Below are positions 10,101-14,500 of a stretch of DNA of 15,417 nt, one piece after another. Origin of the DNA: an uncultured Planctomycetaceae bacterium. GTDB taxonomy: Bacteria > Planctomycetota > Planctomycetia > Pirellulales > Pirellulaceae. The first letter of the stretch is position 1. Every line of letters starts with the position of its first letter. The position numbers and the translations under genes were made by a program. The stretch lies in assembly GCA_937967665.1 (NCBI GenBank), contig CALBSZ010000520.1, positions 1 to 15,417 of the forward strand, read 5' to 3'. The notes beneath the pieces were generated by a model. The model was given only the letters and a program-made list of their open reading frames with translations. It was not told the origin of the DNA and did no database searches.

Positions 10101-11194
10101 AGTTCCAGCGACTTGCCCCCGCCGTCGTGCTCGGCCTGCCAGATCCAACCGGTGTGCCCGCGGTCGACGGGTCCGACGGCGCGCACGGCCCAATCCCCTT
10201 CGTCGGCGTAGGTGATTCGATCGATGCGATTTCCTGCCGCGTCGACCAGCTCGATCGATTCACTACTGTTGCTTAGCTGCCCGCTCCAATTGCCGATCAC
10301 GTTCGTCACGCTGGGGTGCGTGGCACTGAAGGTCGCCGTATCGGCGGCAATGACAAGGTAGCTGCCGGGATCGATTGTGATATCGGGGAACGTGAAGTCC
10401 ACGCCGCTCGTGAATTGCCAGCCGGCAAGGTTGGTTGCCGTGGCCCCGCGATTGAACACCTCGATGTATTCCTCGGCATCCTGTTCGCTGGCGGGATGGT
10501 ACATCAATTCGTTGATGACGATTTGCTTGCCCGGGTCGCTGACCGGATCCGCAACGGGCGGTCCACCGGGAGTCGGCAACGTGAAGTAACCTTCCGCGGT
10601 GAGGTCGGCGGAGAGGCCGTAAGAGATGTCGGCTTCCTGGTTGGGAAACTGCGGCGAGAACTCGTAAGCCACCGTGGTGGCGTCGGGGCGAATCAGACCC
10701 AGGTATTCGCCGCTGCCGCCGAGCTTAAAATTCGTGTGCAGTGTACCTGCCGGATTCGTGCGGTCCTTGTTCGACGCGAAGACAATCAGGTAATCCCCGG
10801 AATCCAACGGCAGCGAAGGAAACTGCCACTTCGTCAGATTCGTGCTGTTGTCGGTCAGGTAATAGCCGGCCAGGTCGACCGGATTGTTCGTTGGGTTGTA
10901 GATCTCCACCCAGTCGCTGAATTCACCGTCCTCGTCCGACACGATGGAGTTATTGACGGCCATGAACTCGCTGATCACCAGCGGGCCGGCATTGAGTACC
11001 AATCGTTGTTCCAACGACTCGAGCGACAGCCGCAGCGCGTTTCGGGGTCCGCGGGCGCTCCGTTGAGAGTTGCTCCGCGCGCGCAGCGATACCGCGGTTT
11101 TCGCGTTGTATTTCCAGGATTTCCGACCCAATCTGGTCTCCACGCATGCGATCTGCGGACGCTGCTGCACAGGCCCCGGGATTCCCTGCTTCAA
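1049..11194 (-). CDS. Giant multidomain exoprotein: lamin-tail / CotH kinase / beta-helix / LamG / dockerin-like
   Basis: This is a 3381-residue planctomycete surface or secreted protein. Residues 1-57 are basic and lack a hydrophobic signal peptide; residues 58-68 (SLESLEQRLVL) match the planctomycete extracellular motif (Pfam Planc_extracel type). Domains by eye: lamin-tail 71-210 and 223-395; Ig-like about 400-500; CotH-type kinase about 530-885 (RIRGSGSR at 579-586, IPHDLD at 792-797); galactose-binding-like 945-1105; right-handed beta-helix about 1145-1535; Ig/FN3-like 1545-1622; lamin-tail 1627-1762 and 1773-1905; galactose-binding-like 1915-2080; lamin-tail 2092-2245; two bacterial Ig repeats 2246-2424; a VCBS/cadherin-type repeat split by LamG (2428-2772); a second split by a CBM-like domain (2776-3069); planctomycete dockerin-like end 3075-3280; charged tail. 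The frame is open throughout. The start is a TTG with only a weak GGGG upstream; a TAG lies in frame just before it, and GTG codons 9 and 18 are alternatives. Its 3' end overlaps gene 1 by 77 bp. CotH proteins are known protein kinases; the role here is inferred as surface modification or adhesion. Confidence 0.93.
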   Translation of the reverse strand: MKQGIPGPVQQRPQIACVETRLGRKSWKYNAKTAVSLRARSNSQRSARGPRNALRLSLESLEQRLVLNAGPLVISEFMAVNNSIVSDEDGEFSDWVEIYNPTNNPVDLAGYYLTDNSTNLTKWQFPSLPLDSGDYLIVFASNKDRTNPAGTLHTNFKLGGSGEYLGLIRPDATTVAYEFSPQFPNQEADISYGLSADLTAEGYFTLPTPGGPPVADPVSDPGKQIVINELMYHPASEQDAEEYIEVFNRGATATNLAGWQFTSGVDFTFPDITIDPGSYLVIAADTATFSATHPSVTNVIGNWSGQLSNSSESIELVDAAGNRIDRITYADEGDWAVRAVGPVDRGHTGWIWQAEHDGGGKSLELINAQFPNEYGQNWTASATTGGTPGAANSSALANGAPVILDVAHSPILPNPDDPVSITAKVIDEAASGLIVDLFWRIDGAPSFSQSSMSDDGAHGDGVAGDGVYGATLAALPANTVVEFYVQATDVAANGRTWPAPTAPSGQQLTNALYQVFDTAVFDNEAAWDPHNIPVYHSIMTAAERSEFTNINRLSDAQMNATFISVEGTGVELRYNAGVRIRGSGSRFSSVPNNRVNIPADRPWHGVDAININAISFENQVSGSAFHAFADLPTADARPAVYFSNGVNLTPAGGYYALVEPLNKFFADNHFPGDSSGNLYKGRRANESPPGGQGAGLVYFGTDPLPYVSYQKQTNASEADWSDVIALTYALNQTPDETYVQDVEQIVNVDQWLRVLAMHALLDNNEYGLFTGDQQGDDYAMYHPFSDDRFYMIPHDLDTLYVSASRSIFRATNVPALNRLITHPEFLPRYYAQLVDLMDNVFTPSNIDLVLAEAFRGIVSQTRVNQIKSFLSQRVAHVRSIIPDTFAIEPGLPVVNGYPQTTNEYVTLAGNTPAASTQSVMVNGQPGLNAGDGTWDFLPGSTQVLLSSGSSWRYLDNGVDQGTNWRSPTFDDSTWNQGIGQFGFGEGDESTELTAGRTTYYFRSSFDVADPAEVFSLNFRVLRDDGAVVYLNGQELFRSNMPGGTISYGTRASSSVTLDANKFFSYPVSTGQLVAGNNVIAVEVHQRSAGDGHLGFDLQLEGRVVTAETVTLNGGINRLFVQSYDGPGGTGEIVSEGSVDIWYDASPATVISAQTLTGDLTLTAPGGPYQVTGDLVVPAGVTLTIDPGTTVFFDDSASLIVDGGRLLAEGQEYNTIRLTRTPGAAAAWNGVQFLDSMLDNRLSHVVIEYAETDSGSIGLLNSNLTVDSAWLEDTVRRRIRSENSSLIVRNSTFSDVFPLGTPPTTSDLSEQIWGTGIPAGGHLILENNIFGTTTGNNDIIDFTAGNRPDPIPQIINNLFLGGGDEALALSGDAHVEGNVFRQFHKDAFNLDPGEANVIATGADDALTVVRNVFQDVDHVTLIQDNSFLRFENNTVVDVALAAISFDSPGQVTSPGRGAYLDGNIFADVAQIFGFVEPTTELTVNRSIVNATEVGWGIGNLTEAARLNNPDAGDVSLRPGSPALASGPNGLDRGALVPAGTSLSGEPPALTSQTSATLVVAGPGVVEYKYRVNGGPWSPPQPISAPLQLTGLPDGDYAVATIGRNSAGEWQAESEATMSKSWTVNTALSRIVINEVLAINRSAYEHAGSYPDLIELYNAGGTLVTLEGMSVTDDPAVPTKYVIPAGTTLLPGEYLLLFADSTISPGLHTGFSLAGGGEGVYLFDAVAAGGALLDSIVFGTQVADLSIGRTEQGETWSLTQPTPAAVNVPQRLGDARQVVINEWFPSGDVRFVDDFVELYNTDTLPVSLSELYITDNSFWEPLKDPFSPLSFVAAGGFVALDADQSTAADHVDFKLSSYQEDITLLDGGQNVIDKMLYSVQTSDYSQGRDPDAANTLSFYRLPTPGLPNANLSTAAVSVVAIDDSWLFDDSGDDLGAAWREPAFDDSAWTSGAGALGNATGPIPATINTPLSHSAVTYYFRKHFDVSGDPAKLALDLTPLIDDGAVVYVNGTELARIGLDDGEVTSSTFANRIVGNAVFESPLEIPHDLLVAGDNVIAVEVHRSDESCGDIVFGATVDGDQLTSPPDYYSAIELFDGLRISEMMYNSLNGGAEYMEFTNVGPVPLDLTGVQIDRGVTFTFPPLVLEPGAYVVVVDNIAAFQAQYGTWIDVAGQYSGSLSNGGEQIAVQPADPLTAAILRFDYRDSWYLATDGGGLALELADLNVRPDQMSDMASWRAGSKAGGTPGRGPLTVSVDTLLTGDASPRLTGHVTEPDASVDILLAGNSYAATNQGDGSWTLDAGVVTPALADGTYDMIVTATDPDLGSAVDDTVNELTIESAAPAVTVNGLSTSIASPPLSGAVDDPQASILVNIGGVDYAGTNHRDGQWSLPAGIISPLAVNTYTATVTATDPAGNIDFDAAPITITPNLPPMATPDAYAIDEDSLLSVAASLNYRDMILASAPIAYWRLDSPFFACTSENLGSLGAAVDGTYENFLRAGYAVPGLLPNDANEAARFDGVDDRISIPNHAEINDGGSYPERTVELWFQADTLTGRQVLYEEGGGVNGFNIYLDNDQLYVGAYQGNLWGPGGAGVYLNTTVAAGQPYHVAFVFDQPNDLFTGYIDGIAFGSATGMSQPQSSHPGSIAIGATRDTTQLHDGNSNSNAHFFAGVIDEVAIYNTALSNAELLTRIERTRTLLANDTDTDSKPLSITAFDASSALGAVVSVDPNGGFVYDPTAARVLQDLPEGQTVHDTFAYTVSDGAGNTDTGTVTVTVTGAYDPFDAIDDFVTTSKIVPVTIKVLDNDRGGDGRPFEIHQVDATSVQGNLVLNPDGSFAYDPAGQFDSLLPGQTATETFTYAIGESYLKPDTSTYREVDGVVVGEAERFTSRTPASGGQQWLVVPDENIGEGTFLNARNSFLQALPDPGVIAQPTDGPFVDYSIDINTPGDYQLYVRWDGTSNSSNSVYGSIVELTDGGGGTHADWYRYAHSGDGNFATDDWQGDAGFERTNAGGNDVPAIWTILTPGTYTLRFAMREDATALDAWILQLAGSPAPTGSGPPVSILDTATVTVTVTGDTAQVAGRYLLYNNSVFDGNDPASNTADDNAIAPDKSPLFAGGTGAFANYSSRPTGINGIVVDVARLGNAAALSSADFEFRSGNTDDPSSWLMAAAPTSIVVREGAGQGGSDRITLIWADGAIANTWLEVKLLPGGVTGLEEADVFYFGSAVGDSGNSLLNAQVDGFDFAAARDHPTSSAASDNPFDYNRDGRVDGADLAAARDNVTTFVSALKRVSLPATVTPPSAAALVWTDPDPERDDLSKERAERESQSYPRAVDAAVLQLLASGELPFTTQENLAGGSRDPFLTGLRIESLAATRQWDALQEEDGPR
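1355..1972 (-). other. Planctomycete dockerin-like C-terminal module (domain in the giant exoprotein)
   Basis: Residues about 3075-3280 run from RYLLYNNSVFDGND to LAAARDNVTTFVSAL, a module I recognise from many planctomycete exoproteins. It ends in a tandem pair. The first half (VDGFDFAAARDHP) has no complete Ca2+ loop. The second half (DYNRDGRVDGAD, residues 3256-3267) has the canonical EF-hand-type ligand spacing: D3256, N3258, D3260, D3264 and D3267. Type I dockerins in cellulosomes bind cohesins; whether this module has a cohesin partner in planctomycetes is not known to me. Confidence 0.8.
2030..2623 (-). other. CBM/galactose-binding-like domain nested in the second VCBS-type repeat
   Basis: Residues about 2858-3055 form a beta-rich unit that starts near YREVDGVVVGEAERF and ends near TLRFAMREDATALDAWIL. 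The pattern GEAE...Y.....GDYQLYVRW...LRFAMRE resembles CBM6/CBM35-type and related carbohydrate-binding sandwiches. It lies between two halves of a VCBS/cadherin-type repeat: FTYAIGES before it, and DTATVTVTVTG after it. Domain identity is by pattern only. Confidence 0.6.
3125..3859 (-). other. LamG/concanavalin A-like domain nested in the first VCBS-type repeat
   Basis: Residues about 2446-2690 read as a LamG/laminin-G-3 type lectin-like domain. It opens with YRDMILASAPIAYWRLDS, followed by AARFDGVDDRISIPNH, TVELWFQAD, YHVAFVFD, GYIDG and FAGVIDEVAIYNTALS, which is the usual order for this family. It sits between DEDSLLSV and LLANDTDTD, motifs that are normally nearly adjacent in cadherin/VCBS-type repeats. 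Confidence 0.8.
3923..4459 (-). other. Two tandem bacterial Ig-like repeats
   Basis: Residues 2246-2333 and 2335-2424 align with each other by eye. Shared landmarks are PRLTG/PPLSG, DASVDILLAG/QASILVNIGG, YAATN/YAGTN, DGSWTL/DGQWSL, and ALADGTYDMIVTATDP/LAVNTYTATVTATDP. This is the layout of BapA/Big-type Ig repeats that act as spacers in bacterial adhesins. Confidence 0.75.
4955..5452 (-). other. Galactose-binding-like domain, second copy
   Basis: Residues about 1915-2080 share landmarks with residues 945-1105: WREPAFDDSAW against WRSPTFDDSTW, TYYFRKHFDV against TYYFRSSFDV, DDGAVVYVNGTEL against DDGAVVYLNGQEL, and LVAGDNVIAVEVHR against LVAGNNVIAVEVHQ. This is the beta-sandwich unit often found next to CotH and lamin-tail domains. 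The two copies lie about 800 residues apart. Confidence 0.75.
6590..7762 (-). other. Right-handed parallel beta-helix region
   Basis: Residues about 1145-1535 start with GDLVVPAGVTLTIDPGTTV, then SLIVDGGRLLAEG and WNGVQF. They continue with short repeated rungs: SSLIVRNSTFSDV, HLILENNIFG, PQIINNLFLGG, AHVEGNVFRQF, LTVVRNVFQDV and FLRFENNTVVDVA. The regular N-N/V-F spacing is typical of pectate-lyase-like beta-helices. No polysaccharide-lyase catalytic set could be assigned by eye, so a binding or structural role is as likely as enzyme activity. Confidence 0.7.
7880..8362 (-). other. Galactose-binding-like domain, first copy
   Basis: Residues about 945-1105 contain WRYLDNGVDQGTNWRSPTFDD, TYYFRSSFDV, DDGAVVYLNGQELFR and NNVIAVEVHQRSAGDGHLGF. 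The fold is inferred from its resemblance to jelly-roll domains that commonly follow CotH domains in multidomain bacterial exoproteins. A paralogous copy lies at 4955-5452. Confidence 0.7.
8540..9607 (-). other. CotH-type protein kinase domain
   Basis: Residues about 530-885 match the CotH family order: a short NIPVYHSIM strand, VRIRGSGSR (family pattern 'vRiRGnsSR'), NRVNIPAD, LYKG, a helical WLRVLAMHALLDNNEYGLF segment, DDYAMYH, then FYMIPHDLDTLY. The family motif is usually PWDxD; here Trp is replaced by His (H794) while D795 and D797 remain. CotH proteins were shown to be atypical Ser kinases for spore-coat proteins in Bacillus. The substrate here is unknown. Confidence 0.75.
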
Positions 11195-11227
11195 TTCGAC
11201 CCCACTGCTCTAAACTAGCAATCTCTC

Positions 11228-11256
11228 ATTTTAGCCCAGTTGACGCGTTCAAAAAA
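11228..11256 (-). promoter_or_regulatory. Possible promoter of the giant exoprotein gene
   Basis: On the minus strand TAAAAT (11233-11228) matches the -10 consensus at five of six positions. Seventeen bases upstream lies only a T-run (11256-11251) in place of a proper -35. Initiation near 11221 would leave a leader of roughly 27 nt before the TTG start. The -35 position overlaps the left arm of an imperfect inverted repeat. Weakly supported. Confidence 0.3.
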
Positions 11257-11278
11257 GGAAATTGCGGGTTCCTTTCTT
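11251..11278. repeat. Imperfect inverted repeat in the divergent control region (possible operator)
   Basis: Left arm AAAAAAGGAA (11251-11260) and right arm TTCCTTTCTT (11269-11278) pair over ten positions with one mismatch, around the 8-nt spacer ATTGCGGG. The element lies between the two divergent coding regions and overlaps the upstream part of the proposed minus-strand promoter. A dimeric regulator site is possible. No known operator consensus is recognised. Confidence 0.45.
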
Positions 11279-11394
11279 GACCGGGGCGTCAGGCAAATTC
11301 CCTCGCTCCCCTGATATCTGCCGTTCAGTTTCGTGAATTGCATGCACGGGTCGCCGAGCGCGTCAAAGAATATTCCCGAAATCCGGCGAAATCG

Positions 11395-11423
11395 TTGCAA
11401 GTCGCCAAATAGGGGAGTAGTAT
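11395..11423 (+). promoter_or_regulatory. Sigma70-like promoter of the RTX exoprotein gene
   Basis: TTGCAA (11395-11400) and TAGTAT (11418-11423) are separated by exactly 17 bp; each hexamer matches its consensus at four of six positions. Transcription would begin near 11430 and give a leader of about 85 nt before the ATG at 11515. This also argues against the in-frame ATG at 11440, which would sit almost at the transcript end and has no ribosome binding site. Confidence 0.5.
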
Positions 11424-11501
11424 ACCAACATTACAGCAAATGTGCCTTATTGCGTTTGCCTTTCGGACATCAGGGATCATCTGCCAAGTGCCGCCTTCTG
11501 T

Positions 11502-11505
11502 GGAG
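11502..11505 (+). promoter_or_regulatory. Shine-Dalgarno (GGAG) fixing the start of the RTX gene
   Basis: GGAG lies 9 nt before ATG 11515. The alternative upstream in-frame ATG at 11440 is preceded by TTACAGCAA with no purine-rich site. The protein from 11515 starts with the Arg/Lys-rich stretch typical of planctomycete exoproteins. Confidence 0.6.
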
Positions 11506-11514
11506 CGATATGCA

Positions 11515-14500
11515 ATGTCACGTACCAAGACGAAGAGATCGAATAGGGGAAGAGTATCACGAATTCGTTCGCGCAGCCGCTACGTTTTCGAACACCTGGA
11601 GGCGCGTGAGCTGCTGGCGATTACCACCACCTTTCCGGCTGCCGGCACGATCCAATTCGACGGCGACGGGGCGAACGACAACCTGGTAGTGGAAGCCAAC
11701 AACAATGCCGGCAGCATCACCTATGACGACGGCACGGGGCTCGGCAATCAGAACGCTTCCGGAATCGATACAATTATTTTCAATTCCGGCGGGGGCGACG
11801 ACCGATTCCTGATGTTCTCCGAGCAGGCTGGCGTACTGTTTGACGGAACGATTACCTTCAACGCCGGAGACGGCAACGACACGCTTCGTTCCGCCAGCGG
11901 CACGCTCAGCGGCTATTCTGGGACCTATGACGTGACCGGTCCGGATTCCGGTGATTTGACGTACACCGGTGCCACGACGTTCGATTTGAGCTTCACCGGT
12001 CTGGAATTGATCAACGACACGATCGAATCGGACACATTCGTCACGAACATCGATAACAACGACAACACGGTCAACATCCTGGGCGGACCGAACCTCGCGC
12101 CCATTTCGTCCTTCCTGCAAGGTCCCGTCTACCTGGACGGCGGCGACTGGGACGAAGGCGATCACTTCCGCTGCAACGGCGGCGGTTTCGGTACGCCGTG
12201 CGGCGACGACGTGATCCGACCGATTGTCGACTTCGTTCACACCGAGTCCTTCAATCCGGACGCACTGGCGGGCAAAGACATTCTGGCGATCGGCGTGCAT
12301 CCGGGTGAAAACACTTCCTTTTCAGGCGTCCCGGCAACGCCTGAAGGTTACGCCTATTTCGCCATCGACAACATCGCCAGCGGGCTCGGTTTGGACGTCG
12401 ATTATGCAAACGCGGAACGTCCGGCCTACGGCACGTACAACGCCGACGAGGATAACAGTGGCACTTTCGACGCCGCCGATCTGCTCACACTGCCGTTCAA
12501 CGATATCGCAGGGGCAGTCGGTGCGACGCAGCTAAACTTGGGCGGTGGCGGGCGCGCCGACAGCATCGATCCGGGCTTCGAGTACACGTTTTTTGGCGTA
12601 CAACAGCGTTTGGTTTCCATTACTGCGGAAGGTTACATCACGGTCACTCCCGAAGAGCAGGGCGTTGATAGCACTCCGCCCAACCAAGGTTCCAACAACG
12701 TTACGCGGCCCAACGGCATCATTGCCGGCTGGTGGGAGAATCTCGGCGGCGGTGATATCTGGTATCAGACCGTTGGTACGGCCCCGAACCGCGAGTTTAT
12801 CGTTCAATACGACGGCGTGCCGTTCGCCGGCAATCCGAATACGTTTCAGATCAAGTTGTTCGAAGGATCGGACGTTATCGAGTTTCACTACGACGATATC
12901 TCCAACGACGGCGACGGATCTCCTGCCTGGGTTGGCGTGCAGAATCAAAAAGGGGACGTCACCACCGAGATTCTGGCCCTGACCGGCGGCGCGACCGACG
13001 TGGGGGGCACCGATTTGGACGGACACGTCATTCGCTTGCGTGCCGATGGTACCACCGTACCGGCCAGCCGTGATTACTCGTCAGCAATCTCGGGAGCGGA
13101 CCAGTTCGATCTTGAAACCGTCGATTTTGACGACTATGACATTATCTATGTACCGACCGTCAATCAGGACTTTGACGATACCAGCGGCCCTTCGGGACAC
13201 GATCTCGATACCCTCGCTTTGCGGCAAGCCGACCTTACTGCCTTTGTCCGGAAGGGAGGCGGTATCGTGGCCTTTACCGAACAGCGCACCGAAGCCGTGA
13301 CGGGCGCGTACGGTTGGCTGGCGATCCCCGACCTGTTTCAGTCACAGCCGCTACCTGGTGGAACGTATAACGAGATGGCAATCACCAATGCGGCATTCAA
13401 TGCCGGACTTACTCAGAGACCGCCTTCTGATCCGTCCATTGGATACCACCTCGAGTTCCTCGGGCCCGCAGGATTCAACGGGCTCGACCCGTTCCTCATC
13501 AACCGCGGCAACAACGGCAGCTTTGATAGCGTCGGCGTCAACTGCGAAGACAACATGGGCAATCCAATCGCCTGCACCGACGCCGGCGGCGATCCCATGT
13601 TCACGCAGATCAACCCCGACGACCGCATCATCGCCATCGGTCAGGGCGCGATCAACGAATCGGTGGGCGGCGGCCAGACGCCCGAAATTAATTATGGGTG
13701 CACCGGCTCATTTGCCACGCTGCGCATTGGTCTCATAGCGACCAGCTTGACCGTCAACGCGCTCGGCGGCAATGACACGATTACCGTCGGCGATCCCAGC
13801 GACGCACTCGAAGACATCTTATCGCCTCTGATCATCAACGGTGCGGTCGATCCCAACACCGAAACCGATTCGTTGAGCGTCACCGACGAAGGCGATACAA
13901 ATCCGAACGCGGTTCTGGTCGACAACGATTCGGTCGATGGCCTGGCCGGTTTCGCGGTTACCTTCGCGGGCATCGACGACCTGACGGTCACGTCCGCGCA
14001 AGGCGACGATACGTTCGATCTGGACGTCACCACGCCGCTGGATCTCGACTCCGTAACCTTGAACGGCGCGGCCGGCAACGACACGTTCGGGGCTGCTGGC
14101 GATATGGTCGAACCGAGCTTGACGGTGGCGATTACCATCAACGGCGGCTCACCGGTTGTCGGGGACGCCGGCGTTCCTCCAGGGGACACCCTCTACCTGG
14201 ACATGTCCGCCGCCACAGCGCCGGTGATCGTGGATACGGTGGGAGGCGTCGCCCAATCAGCCAGCCATCAAACACTGAACTTCTCGAGTATCGAATCGTT
14301 TGACGTGGATGATGCGTCCGGCGATATCATCCCGCGCGACATGCCGGGAACGGATGCCGGCGGCGACCTCTACGTTCGCGGCACCGATTCCTCGGATCCG
14401 CAAACCAATGGCAACGACCGCATCGTGTTCTCCTACGCCGGAAGCGGTCGCGTCAGGACCTTTGTCAACGATGTTTTCCAGGGCAATTTCATTCCAACGC

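Noticed and set aside
1049..11194. A frameshift or fusion of two or more genes in the giant frame
   Set aside because: The frame is open without interruption and domains follow one another with normal linkers. The abrupt domain changes at residues 2446, 2690, 2858 and 3055 are explained by nested insertions whose flanks stay in frame.
1085..11218. Many open frames on the plus strand across the giant gene, including long ones at 8813-9838, 6929-8038 and 10316-11218
   Set aside because: They are opposite-strand shadows in GC-rich DNA: low-complexity Arg/Val/Gly-rich translations with no recognisable domain, while the minus-strand frame shows a continuous series of known domains.
11440..11514. 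An upstream in-frame ATG giving the RTX protein 25 more residues with a short hydrophobic stretch and two Cys
   Set aside because: It has no ribosome binding site and lies about 10 nt after the likely transcription start. ATG 11515 has GGAG at 9 nt and gives the usual Arg-rich planctomycete N terminus.
11215..11689. Small frames in the divergent intergenic region (11215-11400 minus, 11325-11528 minus, 11333-11689 plus)
   Set aside because: They have no ribosome binding sites and no recognisable features; two of them run into the start of the RTX gene in another frame, and they overlap the promoter elements.
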